DNA of 64,000 nucleotides from Daucus carota subsp. sativus (Eukaryota; Streptophyta; Magnoliopsida; Apiales; Apiaceae), in NCBI RefSeq assembly GCF_001625215.2, contig NC_030384.2:44736390-44800389 (forward strand), written 5' to 3'. Each line of letters begins with the position of its first letter. Position 1 is the stretch's first letter. Under the pieces are notes generated by a model that was not told the DNA's origin, did not search any database, and saw only the letters and a program-made list of their open reading frames with translations. Position numbers and translations under genes: made by a program. Of this stretch, positions 46,276 through 58,477 are shown piece after piece.

Positions 46276-46944
46276 TTAGAACCTTTCCGCCAATCTGGAG
46301 GTAACAGCTCTTAGTTTTGAATAAACCTTCCCAGCAGGGGAACCTAAGATAAGACTGCAGAGGGAGTCTCTTGCAATTTTAATGTTAGCAAAAGATCCTA
46401 AAATGTGAATTTTTGTGTCGGCAATCACAATACGAGTCTTTGTAGAGTTTTCAATTGCAAACTTAGTTTTACCCCCTTTTCCAGACAACCTCCCAATTGC
46501 ACGGGAGAGGTGTTCACCTCGTAGAGTTTTGACATCCTTGATTTCAAAAGATTCAACATAAAGCTCATCCAGCCGCAAAAGGGCAACAGCATCTATCACG
46601 TCAAAGCCAAGCATGAAGGCATGGACAAAGTCAGCTGACTTCTGGAGGTTACTGATATCAGGAGTGTCTGATCGAGTCTTTAATTCAACTTTCCTCCCCT
46701 TGAGATTCATACGGATATCGACCTTCATCTGCTCATATACAGGACTGTAGATTTCCATCCAAGCTTTCTTGAGAGGTGTGTACCGATGTGGCGGAACAGA
46801 AACCTTGCGAAACTGCACTTGGCCATTAGATATCTCATGTGCTTTCAAAGGCTCAAAATTGGGCTTCAATGCCGATGATACACGATTGGCACCGGATTGG
46901 CCTTTTTCAATTTCCATAGAGGTTGTACCTTTTTCGGATTCCAT
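46276..46944 (-). CDS. PNO1: PNO1, pre-40S ribosome assembly factor
   Basis: One coding exon, 222 residues, from the ATG at 46944 (MESEKGTTSMEIEKG). PNO1 (Dim2) is a KH-domain protein of the small-subunit pre-ribosome that works with the endonuclease NOB1 at the 3' end of 18S rRNA. Recognised stretches: PPHRYTPLKKAWMEIYSPVY, MNLKGRKVELKT, ADFVHAFMLGFDVIDAVALL, LRLDELYVESFEIKDVKTL, then the KH region RAIGRLSGKGGKTKFAIEN with GxxG as SGKGG, and IHILGSFANIKIARDSLCSL near the end. The N-terminal 50 residues are variable, as in the family. A splice acceptor eight bases upstream (46953) indicates a 5'-UTR intron; the frame open to 46971 is intron sequence. Confidence 0.95.
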   Translation of the reverse strand: MESEKGTTSMEIEKGQSGANRVSSALKPNFEPLKAHEISNGQVQFRKVSVPPHRYTPLKKAWMEIYSPVYEQMKVDIRMNLKGRKVELKTRSDTPDISNLQKSADFVHAFMLGFDVIDAVALLRLDELYVESFEIKDVKTLRGEHLSRAIGRLSGKGGKTKFAIENSTKTRIVIADTKIHILGSFANIKIARDSLCSLILGSPAGKVYSKLRAVTSRLAERF

Positions 46945-46952
46945 ATTAAGTC

Positions 46953-48281
46953 CTGTTAAGGTGTACCACAATAGATATATTAAAATAATATTAGTTCACC
47001 GTGTATCAATGATTTAAATCCATACTATTAAGTGCTGCGAGACATTATGGTAAGTCTACAAACAGATGCAACAATCTAAAAAATGTTCTTGTCGCCAGGG
47101 TTGGACCCAAGATTTTATTTTTACCCGGGCTATAGTTTTTTTTTTTTACGCAAATTCAATAGAAAGCACTTAATAAATGTGGTCCAGTATATAAAAGACC
47201 TATCTGCTAAACACATTCTACTGCATTTAAATAAAAATCTGTTGGCTTAGCTAGTAACTGAGCTTTGATAACAAAATAATTTTATTTTGTGTAACAATGT
47301 CGGTAGTCAGTTAGTCACTATAAATCAATCTCTTAAGTAAATTTAAACAATGACAAATCTGGAGAAGGATGTGGTTAAATGATACGAACTTGAAATTCTC
47401 TTTTGGTTTCACACTTAATAACTAAAATCTCTCACATCCTATGAATCGGGTCTCCTTAGCGTTCCTTTAACTCATCTTTATTTCGCTTAAATGTATTATG
47501 TATTCATATTAGGCAATCAAGATAATACATGCCGCATACAACCATCAACCCGTAACTAATTTCACAAACCACAAACTAATTTACTAATTCTACACACTAC
47601 AAACACAATCAAAAAAACTTACCAATATCATAAAATCCATCAAACCAATAGACAAAATTAAGCAATTACATGAGTATTGTTACCACAGAAGTTCAAAGTC
47701 TGTAATTCACAGAGTCCGCTCTGGAAGCCAGCCGGGAGCGTATTAGTAGTCCACATGACACAACCTAATTTTTGAGTTTTGGTGTTCTTTCTCAGTTTGG
47801 AAATTAATTGTATTTGATCTATTTGCAGGTTGCAGCATCACCTGATTTATTTTGGGCACATGACTAATACTTTTGATTATTCTGTTGTATGGGTTATTAG
47901 ACCGTTGCCTATTGGGTATTTGGGTTAGCAATTTCAATTATTTGAATCATTTGGACAGTACTAACACATATATAACAGGGCTCTAAATATTTTCTACAGG
48001 GCTACAGGAGAAGTTGTCGCTCAAAATGACTGATATCAAACTGTTACAACTCTTCTGGATAGACCCAAATTCCCACAGGTCATTAATTATATAAATTAAG
48101 CTAAAAACATATTTACACTAGTCTGCATACTAATCAAGAAATCTAAAAAACTAACATCTGATTGACATACTTTGCGAATAAACAAATCAAAAAATTATCC
48201 AGGACTTCCAACCATAGATTCCAGGTAAAAATATCAGAGAGAAAGAGAGATTACGAATATAAGAAAATCAAATATGAATAC
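46953..48281 (-). other. Probable PNO1 5'-UTR intron
   Basis: Bounded by a GTATTC donor after CCAG at 48281 and an acceptor ending TTAACAG at 46953. About 1.3 kb, AT-rich, with no coding stretch seen. Leader introns are common in plant housekeeping genes. Confidence 0.55.
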
Positions 48282-48400
48282 CTGGAAGATTGAAGCTTAT
48301 GAAAGGTCTGGCACTTAACCGCAAAGCTTCAGGACTCCTGTATCCGCGTTTTCCAGAATCCCTCGCTCTCCCTCTCTCTGATTCTGTAATGAATTCTCGT
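48282..48400 (-). other. Probable PNO1 5'-UTR exon
   Basis: Purine-rich on the sense strand (AGAGAGAGGGAGAGCGAGGG), ending TCTTCCAG before the donor. The right limit, the transcription start, is approximate. Confidence 0.5.
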
Positions 48401-48412
48401 GTAAGTGTGTAA

Positions 48413-48604
48413 CCTAAACCCTGAAAGGCTGCTTAGTGGACTCGATCCAGCCCAATAGGTTTTTTACTTTTCAAGTCTAATTGTTATACCGCTATACCTG
48501 GCCGCTGGGCAAACAAAAGAGAGATAATTTCGATCAATTGCAATTCTTGTGATAGTAACATTAGGCCCAAATCCATATTTGCCTTCTGGTTCAAGAGTTG
48601 GGCT
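48413..48604 (-). promoter_or_regulatory. PNO1 promoter: telo-box-like and site II motifs
   Basis: Just upstream of the leader exon: CCTAAACCCT at 48413-48422 (a telomere-repeat permutation), AGCCCA at 48449-48454, GGCCCA at 48564-48569 and TGGGCT at 48599-48604. Site II (TGGGCY) plus telo-box pairs are known marks of plant ribosome-biogenesis and ribosomal-protein promoters, recognised by TCP factors and telo-box binders. Confidence 0.65.
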
Positions 48605-48858
48605 TTTTAATGCATTGTAGATTGAGGAGCTCACACAACTGAATGTGAAACTTTCTATCTATTGTTTCTTCGATTTTTGCAAAGTTGGAAAATATGTAAT
48701 TATTAAATTCTATAATTTATTTTTTTGAACAAAAATTCCATAATTTTTATATCTATGTTGACTGTTGAGTAACTTAATTTCGTGTAAAAATTTCAAGTTC
48801 GCATTCCACAATTGTTTAATTCAACAGATATAGGAAAGGTGATCCGATCAATCAATAT

Positions 48859-49042
48859 CTATGTTCTAAAAGTCGGTGATTAATCATTGGTTAATCCCTG
48901 TTCCGTAACTCGCCGAACTGATTAAATCTCCGATTAATCACCGACCAATCCGATTAATTCCCGATCAGTTCAATTAATCCCAGATTAATCCTTGTTTCAT
49001 AACTTCACCGATTAAGTCTGATTCCCGCTTTTTGCAACACTG
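48859..49042. mobile_element. Short hAT MITE
   Basis: 184 bp with ends CTATGTTCTAAAAGTCGG and, in reverse, CAGTGTTGCAAAAAGCGG, flanked by 8-bp ATCAATAT at 48851-48858 and 49043-49050. The interior is a run of CGATTAATC motifs in both orientations. Confidence 0.85.
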
Positions 49043-49050
49043 ATCAATAT

Positions 49051-49767
49051 ATAAAAAGCATAGTCTAGTTTGTTTGTTTTTTGATAATTTATACTTACAT
49101 GTCTTATAAATAATTATCCGCTGACTATTCTGACACTTCTCAAGATAAGAAATATTTGAACCCAAATGATAGTAAAAAAGAGAATAAAGCCATGATTTGG
49201 GTTATCGAATCGTGCATGGCACAATTCGGTTTTTCTAAATCTGAAGTAAATTAGAATCTAATAAAATATTATCTTGTGACTTGCTGGGTGCACATGCACT
49301 TTATTTGTTCTTCTGCCAAGTAACATTTTTATTGAGATGGTTAGGCACAAAAACGTTAAGTATCAGAAGTTGATGTAAATAACACAAAAAGCGAATCTTT
49401 TTATGTATTCGTAAGTCGTAACGGGTAAGTAAACAACTCTCACCTGCAACCGGCCAGATCTTTGTATAAAAAACAAAGGCCAGCACTCAGCACTCAGCAG
49501 CTTGTCTTGTGAGTCCAGTAGTGGTTGCTTCATGCTCACATAGCCACATGTTTTTAACCCCCTTTTCCTTTGATCGTTTATTTTTGTGATTGAATGCGAT
49601 TTATATATTTCTGATTTGATAATATTTAAATTCATGAAAAATCTAAAATAAATAAATCATGGTTAAGATTGACAATTTATCCAGCCCAACAAAAAATTGA
49701 GATGGGTTTAATCCCTTCGCTACAAGTTAGAAAGCGGTATTAGCGACTTAGCGTATTCCGGTGCTTA
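49051..49767. other. Intergenic, no gene recognised
   Basis: AT-rich, no coding stretch or terminal repeats beyond those listed. Confidence 0.35.
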
Positions 49768-50851
49768 GAGCATTCACCAGCGATGGTAACGGGTCGGGTT
49801 GGGTCGGATTTCTTGAGATCTAAACCCGATCCATTATATTTCGGGTTGGTTCGGGTCCGGGTCCGGGTCTGAAAGATTAAGATCCGGATCCGATCCATCG
49901 GGTTTTTTTAGGTTTCGGTTTGGGTTCGGGTCTAATTCGAATATTTAAAAAATAAAATTAAATAAATATTAAAAATTATATATCTATAAAAAAATGTGAT
50001 GATTGATTTTTTTTTAATTCAAGAATATAAAAAAGGGTTTTACAAGTTTCGTCTAGTACAATAAACACGTGAAACATATTAACTTAATTGTATACAATCA
50101 TTCAACTTATCATTTATATTTTATATTTTTATTATATTTAGATTTTTTAATGTACAATAATTGAGAAAAATATTGATGAAATGAATATAAATTCTGTATT
50201 GGGCATATAAAATTAAGTAAAATATTAATATTCATACCTCATAATTCATAATATTTCAATATATATATTTTACATTAAACATATAATATATATATATACA
50301 TATATAATATTTTGTATCAGGTTTCGGGTTCGGATCGGGTTTCGGGTTGGGTCTCGGTTCGGAATACCTGATATCCAGATCCAGATCCAAAAAATCGGGT
50401 TCGGGTAGACCCAATCGGGTCGTAACGGGTCGAGTATCCATCGGGTCGGGTGAAACTGTCATCCCTAGCATTCACAATGGGTTCTCCATCCCTATCCCTA
50501 TTTTCTTACTAAATTTAGTAATTCTCTAAAATTATGTTGATGAAATTAAAAATCTTCTACATCTTATTACCCATCCTATCTTACCCCATCCCTATATTCA
50601 ATTTTATATTACTTCATTTTCTCTCTTCCATCTATTATCTAATCAATTATAGTTATAAACAAAAGTAAAAAAATGAAATAAAAAGGAATGGGGAATAAAT
50701 AGTAAGTCCCCAACTATGGGGTTTCAGTTTTTGTCCTTAAAACTAAACCCCATTTTAGAGTTTCTCATAGAACAACAATTTAGACTAAAAGTTAAAAATT
50801 TCCCTAAATTATAATGACAGGGAAAGTATGGGGAACCTAATAGGAATGCTC
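49768..50851. mobile_element. PIF/Harbinger MITE split by a hAT insertion
   Basis: Ends GAGCATTCACAATGGG (reading across the insertion) and CCTAATAGGAATGCTC, flanked by TTA at 49765-49767 and 50852-50854. Without the inserted hAT element and its duplicated target it would be about 386 bp, close to other MITEs in the window. Confidence 0.83.
49778..50467. mobile_element. hAT element nested in the Harbinger MITE
   Basis: 690 bp flanked by 8-bp GCATTCAC at 49770-49777 and 50468-50475. Ends CAGCGATGGTAACGGGTCGG and, in reverse, TAGGGATGACAGTTTCACCC. Both arms are rich in CGGGTCGGG/GGGTTCGGGTC motifs, an inverted arrangement around an AT-rich middle. No coding capacity. Confidence 0.85.
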
Positions 50852-50854
50852 TTA

Positions 50855-53800
50855 GTGAGTGTTTGACTATCCTAAAATAAGTTTTTTAGTTTGTTCAGAG
50901 GTTTTATTTTATATAAGATTGTCCACCAAATATAGCAAAATATATCAAATAGTTACCTTTATTCAAAAAAAAGGTAGTTACTTGATCTCCATGATGTCAT
51001 TTGTTTTTACCAGAAAAAATTCGAATTTTATTCATCTCTCAAGTCATTTAATAAAACCTAATGAAACTCATAGTGGACATCTCCCACTCTCCAAATACAA
51101 TCGGCTATTGAACATTTTCTTCCCGTTAAGTAATGAGTGATCTTATTCGCTGACCGTTTTAAAATTTTAAAATACTTTAATATATATCATTCAGTTAATT
51201 TTTCAAAAAAAAAAAAATGGCGATAAGCTGTTGTCATAACGAAATTACTGATATGTTAACGGGATTCCGTTAACTTGAAAATGCAATCAAATATAACACT
51301 GATATTCCCATTCAAACTTTTTAGACTATCTCAAATGTAATTTTAATTGAGATGGAGAAATATAAACATACAGCTACTTACTCAAGTGAATCCGGTCAAT
51401 TTATGTATTAGGTTAGTTGAAATATAGTCGGTTTATGTATTAGGTTGTTGAGAGTGAGAGACATGATGCATTGTACAAATTCACAAATGCTAATGTGTGG
51501 GGGTTTAAAAAAAATAACATAATAATATATAATAGTATTTTAGTGATTTAAATGAGCGGTCGTGGAGATCGAGTAGCTACTTGATATATTTTGCTAAGTT
51601 CAGTGAATAATTTGATATAAAATCCGTTATTAATTAAGAAGTTATATATAAATAAAAATTATTACTCGACTTATAAGTTGAGTTTGAATATTTTATTAAT
51701 AACTTAAAGCTTTCTTATTTAAAAAATCCAACAATTAAAAACGGTATGTTTCTAATTATAGTTGTCTATTACCCTTGCATAATCAAATAGTTTCAAACAC
51801 TAAAGATATCGGTGATGTTCTACAAAAGAAAATTTACATTACCTTTCTATCTATATTATTTTAAAATTAAAAAATATATAAATATTGAGAGTTATCAAAT
51901 AATATATTTTTTCTTACAAATGGAGAATAAAAATATATAATTTATGATTAGTTAAAAATAAAATAATATACTCTGAATATCTTATATTAATATTAAAAAA
52001 TACTTATAGATGTATGATAAACTAGCAGTATATAATTTCTTTTACATATTTATATTGTGTAAAAAATATTGTAAGAGTTATATCTCTAAAAAGAAATATA
52101 ATTGATTGGTCAATAATAATTAATTAAATTTTAATATATTACTATAGATTTTTTCCTATAAAAAGATATAATAATGAAAATCAAATAATAAATATAAAAA
52201 TTTAATCTTTTTTCCATGCAAAGTTGAAAGTACGGATTGTGGAGAACTGGAGATGAATTTTGGTAATAATTTTACGCAGGAAAAGGAAAAAAAAAAAATA
52301 ATAAACAGCACACGCGGTGGATGCTTAAACGTAACGTCTTTCAAGTGGGAGGGAGGGAATTGGCGTGCAGTACCTGTTCCTTTGCGTATGGATCCAGGAA
52401 ATTGCATTCTTCCTTCCCATCATTCTCCCTTCTCGCTGTTGTTACACGTGTATAAAATATAATTATGACGCCCATGTATTTTCTCTAGTCCCTTCTAGGT
52501 TGTTCTCATCGGTATTGTTTGTTTGTTTTCTACGCTTTATTTCACCTCGTCTGTTTCTTCGTTTTTTCTCCATTTTATTTGACCTGGTCTCATTCTTTTC
52601 ATCCACAAAAAATCACCTTTTATTAGTCACAAAAAATAAATAAAAGTCTACTCACGACTAAACTCTAGGCGATGTATATATATCTTAGTGGCGTAATTTC
52701 GATAATAGCAAAGCCATAGGAATTATTAAATATATTAAGTGTAAATCGTTTTTTTAATTTTACAACATGAATATTAAAATAAACGAAATGGATGAGTCCC
52801 CACTTCCCGCCCGGGATTTGTTTCCCCTTTCTTTCATTTTCATTTATAATTATTTAGAAATCATTAAAAACAAAAGCGATAGCTAAATATTTTATGAAAA
52901 TAAAAAGAATTAACTTAATTTTTATAAATTAAAAATAATTTATATTATTTTTAAGTCAAGCTATTAAGAAAAAAATAATATTTTTATATGATAAATTATA
53001 TTAATTTATAAATATAAATATATTATTATAAACATAAATATTACTGATTATCTTTTTGAAATTATGTAATATTTGAAAATTAGGTATTGAAGTAATCGTA
53101 TAAATTTTCATTCTGTCTCCAGTTTAAAACCAAACAAATTTATATAATTCAGCATCATTTTTTTTTCTTTTCTTCACGATTTTTGTGGGGAATTCGTTCT
53201 GTTTTCTGAGTCAAACCAAACGACGCTAAACGCTAGCCCAGTTTCTGTACTCATGGATAAACCAGATGGGAAGAGGAGTATTAATTAGTTATAATCTATA
53301 TTCAATATGTATCTCCAATATATCTCACTTATTGTATCATAGAGTAATTAATAATTACTCTACTACCTACCTGCACTATATATAGGTTCCGTTTCTGAAT
53401 TAGTGGTTAGCTGTTAACGAGTTAAATTAAATATTTTGACTAATTGATTGAATTAGATGTTTTGATTAACGGATTGAATTAACTGTTTCTCGTAAAACTG
53501 TTTGGTAAATAATTGGTTCATTAGCTTTTTTTGACACAAACAAAAACCGATGATCCAAAAACTCCACAAAATAGCTTTTTCAGAATTAGTCTTTTGAATT
53601 CAAATTTCAATTTCAATCCGTTAACTATCAAACACTAATATTAACTTATTTTAGTGGTCAAATCTCTAAAATACCTTTCCAAATAGGACTATAAGTTTAG
53701 AGAAATATATTAAAATAATCAAAATCTAAAATCTACTATCTACGGACATTAATAAGTTTTAAACGGATTGCAATTTGTGAAAGTAGGATTTGATTCTTTA

Positions 53801-53992
53801 CGAGTGAGATTGTAATAATAATAATCCGTCAAAAAAAAAAAAAAAGATTGTAATAATAAATGCCCCTCACTCCCTTATCCATAATCAATACGAGCAATAT
53901 TTAATTCATTTATAAATCTCACTATTTAACAGGAGTCCCACTGTCCCAGTCAAAACCCTTGATCCGCTTCACAAACCCCAATATAATTCCCC
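50855..53992. other. AT-rich region upstream of bZIP17
   Basis: About 3.1 kb with no gene recognised. A CACGTG G-box (52445-52450) directly before TATAAAAT (52451) and a pyrimidine-rich stretch to 52620 looks promoter-like, but I find no coding exon after it; it might be a distal leader for the bZIP gene. No paired terminal repeats were seen. Confidence 0.4.
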
Positions 53993-56900
53993 ATGGCGGA
54001 CCAAATCGCCGCCGATCCGATCTCCGATTACGACGGCCTCGTCGTCCCGCCGCTCGGCGACTCTTTCTTCTCCGACGACATCAACAACTCCCTTCTCTTC
54101 CTCAACGAAAGCGACGACGTTTTAAACTTTGACTTCACATTCGATGATATTGTTAATCTCTCTAACGATACCTCTAATTTTCGTGATTCCAGCTTGCCTG
54201 ATTCTATCCCGGTAAATGTTTCTTCCGATCCGGATGATTCCGGGTCGAATACTGAGTCGCCCGAGTTGACTCACCTCTCTGATGATCCTAATTTTAATGT
54301 GGCTGGGTATTTTAATGCTGATGGTGATAAATCTGGGGATAATTCGTCGGCGTCTGTTCCGAAATGTTCGGATTGTTTGTCGGTTGAGGTGGTTAGGGTT
54401 TGTGATGATGCGAGTCAGGTGAATGTTTCGTCTTCGGATTCTCGTGATTCGTCGAATGAGTGTGAGAATAAGGATGTGAATGGTGGTGGTGATTCGAAGG
54501 TTGAGGCTCTGAAGATGGAGTTTTCGGGACCGACGTCCTCTCAGGGTTCGGATAACTGTGAACGTTCGGTTGGCTCGTCGATGAAATTAGATAAGAATTT
54601 GGTGAGTGATGTGGTTGATTGGAAGGTTAAGTTGGAGGAGCCAGGGAAGAATGGCCAGTTGTTAAAGAGGAAGAAGGAGGATCAGGATGTTAATTCCGAC
54701 TCGACTAGGACTATTAAGTATAGGAGATCAGCTAATGCTGGTGCTGCTGCTGTTACTACTGATGAATCGAATGTTATTAGTGAAACGAATGATGACGACG
54801 AAAAGAGGAAGACGAGGCTGATGAGGAACCGGGAAAGTGCTCAGCTTTCAAGACAGAGAAAAAAGCATTATGTCGAGGAGTTAGAGGATAAGGTAAGGGC
54901 AATGCATTCTACGATACAGGATTTGAATGCTAAGATTTCGTATATTGTTGCAGAAAATGCTACTTTGAGGCAGCAGCAAATGAATGGTGGTGGCGGTGTG
55001 GGTGTAGGTCCTCCTCCGATGCAGGGGATGTATCCGCATCCACCAATGGCTCCCATGGGTTATCCGTGGATGCCGTGCCCTCCTTACATGATGAAGCCGC
55101 AGGGATCACAAGTGCCTTTAGTTCCTATTCCGAGGTTGAAACCTCAACAATCGGCAGTCAAGCCTGTTAAGAAAGAGGGTAGTAAGAAAAATGTAGGTAA
55201 AAGTAAGACTAAGAAGGTTGCAAGTGTTAGCTTTCTTGGTATATTGTTTTTTATGTTGTTGTTTGGAGGATTAGTTCCTATGGTAAGTGTAAAATATGGA
55301 GGGATTCGAGATGCAATTTCTGGTGGTTCTGGATATATTAGGAACATAATTTATGATCAGCGTCATGAGAGGATCTTGATGGTCAATGGAACTAATCATG
55401 AATATGGAGCTAAAGGTTCAGATAATAAATATGATGCTTGGAAGGATCATGTTGGAGGAACAGAGTCAAATATAAAGCAGTCCGGTTCTGATGAGTTTGC
55501 TAGTTCAGGAAATGCTAGTGACCCTCTTGTTGCCTCTTTGTATGTTCCAAGAAATGACAAGCTTGTGAAGATTGATGGAAATTTGATAATTCATTCTGTT
55601 CTAGCTAGTGAAAAAGCCAAGGCATCTCATGATGATGTAAAGGCAAAGAGTGACAGGGAGACCAGCTTGGCATTGGCACTGCATTTGACCCCTCCTGTAT
55701 CTGTTCAAGGAGCAGGGAAAGATGATGAAAGACAGTCTCATATATACCGCAGTACAATCGAACAACAAAGGGCTCTTGCCTCGGGTTCTGGCGGTAAGGA
55801 TAATTTGAAGTCAACACCAGCCAATGGTAAATTACAACAATGGTTCCGCGAAGGTCTTGCAGGTACACTCACTACATATTGGCTTAGTACTTGAGTTGTT
55901 TTTCATTCATTTATTTAAGTTCATTTATTTTAGATTCATGTTAATGTGTCACTTTGTTCAGATTCAGGGTGATGTGTTCATTTTTTAGATTCGCGTTAAT
56001 GTGTTCATTAAATTTGGATTTAGGTTAATCTGGGGATATACACTAATGTGTTCATTTATTTTTGATTTACGTTAATCTGGGAGTATTAGGGTAAATGGTA
56101 ACGGTCTTATCTATATGCCTCATATGCGCTTGTAGTAAACAAATTTAGCAGTTTTGCATGCTATTGTCTTAAAAGCCGGGTTAAATTTATATTCTGTGAC
56201 ACATAGTAATCTAAACTAGTTTCGGAATATTTAGGACTGCTAGCTATTTCTTCATTTCACATTGGGCTTGAATATCAATTTTCTCCATGCATCTATCAGG
56301 CTGTGCTTTCATAATTGTATCTCCAGAACCTTTCTTTCCTAAACCAAATTAGTGTTTAGTTTTCATTCTAATCCAACAACCTTAAATTCTAGTTTCTTTA
56401 TGTTGTCAGACCCAAATTTATTTATTTATTTATACTGGTCATGCGCATGTCGTGGTTATCCTATCAGAAATTAATGTTGTGATGTTATAGTGATGTTTAA
56501 ATGGTAGTACATGCAGCAGGTATATGAAGATGTTTTCTCATTGTTTACCTGTATGGCTATACCCTTGAATAACAATAAGCATTGGCAGACATAAAGTACA
56601 GGTCTTCATTGTATTATTAGTGTCTAATTTAGAACAATATAACAGATGTATTCCTTAATCAGTTCTGCATTCCTGCTGCTTTCCATATTTTGTATTGAAC
56701 GCATGTACTTGCTTCAAGCCTTTGAAATTAAAGAATATAGACATAAATTTTTCTCTTAGTTGAGTCCTGTGAAACTTGTGAGATTTGTATCACGAGTGAT
56801 CAAACTATTGTGCCTGCCCTTTTTGTCTGGCTTGTAATATTGATACCAATTCTGAATAGTGTCCTTCCAATAATACCTATATTTCTTATCCCTTTGAGGA

Positions 56901-57704
56901 TGAAAGCTGTATTTTGTACTCTTTGTGGTCTTAGGTTAGCTTTTCGGAGGCTCTAGCTTTCCTGCTTTGTCAACTTAACATGTCAAGTGAATCCATTGTG
57001 AAATTTAGAAATCTGTAACATTGAGTTCTCAATTTTAGAAGTCAAAAAGTTCAGTCAGTGATTCAGTAAATACATAGAATATACCTAATTATATGCTACA
57101 TAGTCCTGGTGTGTGAGAAACGATGTAAAAGAATCTATGTGGGTATTGCTTCAACTGGTGTTCAGTTTTTGCATCTTTCTTCATTGTGAGCATATTCTTA
57201 TTATGGTAATCTAGCACGACAATAATACTTGAACAAAATTTTTTTGTGCGCTTTGTAGGGCCAATGCTAAGTTCGGGCATGTGCACGGAAGTATTCCAGT
57301 TTGATGTATCGCCGTCCCCAGGAGCCATAGTACCAGCGACTCCAGGCAGTAGAAACATATCAGAGGAAGAAAGGAAAAACTCTACACACCTCATTAAAGG
57401 AAGGAACAGACGGATTCTTCATGGTCTTTCTGTTCCTCTTACCGGATCTGCCAATAACATCAGCAAAGAAAACAACAGGAGTAAAACACAGAAAGAAAAG
57501 TTCCACAGTAATAGTTCAGTTTCTCCTATGATTGTTTCCGTTCTTGTTGATCCAAGAGAGGTCGGTGATGCTGATGTTGATGGTACTATTGGGACAAAGT
57601 CCATCTCTAGGATATTTGTTGTTGTGCTGTTGGACAGTGTTAAGTATGTTACCTACTCGTGCATGCTCCCCTTCAAAGGGTCTAGTCATCTAGTGACAGC
57701 TTGA
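53993..57704 (+). CDS. BZIP17: Membrane-tethered bZIP transcription factor, bZIP17 type
   Basis: Two exons: 53993-55862 and 57259-57704, total 2316 nt, 771 residues (remembered Arabidopsis bZIP17 721). The acidic N-terminal region (residues 1-260) suits an activation domain. The bZIP is at about 268-325: EKRKTRLMRNRESAQLSRQR with the N-x7-R signature NRESAQLSR, then a short leucine zipper. A Pro/Met-rich linker follows, then one membrane helix at about 410-430 (VSFLGILFFMLLFGGLVPMV). The lumenal part has a site-1 protease motif RRIL at about 674-677. In this family ER or salt stress sends the protein to the Golgi, where S1P and S2P free the bZIP part for nuclear import. N-x-S/T sites occur in the lumenal domain. 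Alternative read-through of the intron would truncate it at 55894. Confidence 0.95.
56740..56866. repeat. Segment similar to 63813-63946
   Basis: In the bZIP17 intron. Shares an ordered set of stretches with 63813-63946: GACAT(A/G)AATTTT, AGT(T/C)GAGT, TGTGAAA, ATCA(C/T)GAG, ATCAAA, TTTTT, and GATAGTGT/GAATAGTGT. Confidence 0.55.
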
Positions 57705-58099
57705 GCAAGACGGAAAAGAGTTCTGTTAGCTGCTTATTATAGTCTTATACAGAGTAAACTTATGGCTGGACCAGAACCCAGTTTTGTAGATAGAGATCTA
57801 TCAATAATGGTCCTTGTAACTTTTATGGTGTCTTCATATACATTTTGGAGATTGTATAATTGTTACTGATGTATTCCCTGAGGTGGCTAAGTTAACTAAT
57901 TGGAAAAGTTTACCTATCCATTTCCATAGAGCTTTGCCTTCTTTTTTTTTTTGAAAATAGTTTATTTATAAGTTGGTATTAGTTGATTCCGGCTGAGAAT
58001 GTGGAAGGAGATGTTGTGGTTGGAGTGAGAGCGATGAGAAGGATATGATAGATGTTATTTTGAATTTGAATCTGAGCGGAGAAGAGCTAGAGGTTTAAT
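57705..58099. other. bZIP17 3' flank
   Basis: Contains the 3' UTR; no other gene seen. Confidence 0.4.
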
Positions 58100-58320
58100 T
58101 GAGTGGCGGAGTGGAAGAGAATGAGCCGAAAGCCATCCAGGTTGTTATTAATCGAGGAGGAGAACCAATTGAGGAAAAGGATAAAAAAGAAGGGGACGTG
58201 CCAACAACTAGCACCGCCTCTCTTCCGGTGATAATTTATTTTCATGACTGTGGATTCGTTCTTTATTATTGCCGTACGAAGCTTTATGATGATGTGTGTC
58301 ATCGTTGAGCTTTTGGAGTT
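58100..58320 (+). pseudogene. Carboxylesterase (CXE) fragment
   Basis: Residues read from about 58216 LPVIIYFHDCGFVLYYCRTK then LYDDVCHR. This matches the oxyanion-hole region of plant alpha/beta-hydrolase carboxylesterases, normally LPV-I-YFHGGGFV, where HGGG is catalytic. Here it is HDCG, so the oxyanion hole is destroyed. No catalytic GXSXG or downstream region follows; a stop comes at 58306. A dead, truncated gene copy. Confidence 0.65.
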
Positions 58321-58477
58321 TTGGCTATTAGCCTATTATTCGTGACAGAAATGGTATCTTAGACCGTCTTGTAACTGTTGTGAAGGTCAGTATAGCAATG
58401 AAGGGGCTTCATGGGAGGAAGGGTGCAGCACTTCAGCAGTTCAGCTTTTGACATGCTTACACTGTTTTGGCATTTAA

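Noticed and set aside
46945-46971. Earlier start for PNO1 giving MWYTLTGLN
   Set aside because: A splice acceptor lies within it, so it is the end of a 5'-UTR intron.
52365-52643. Promoter-like G-box and TATA with a 92-residue open frame
   Set aside because: The frame has no family features and no coding exon follows; left only as a note in the intergenic entry.
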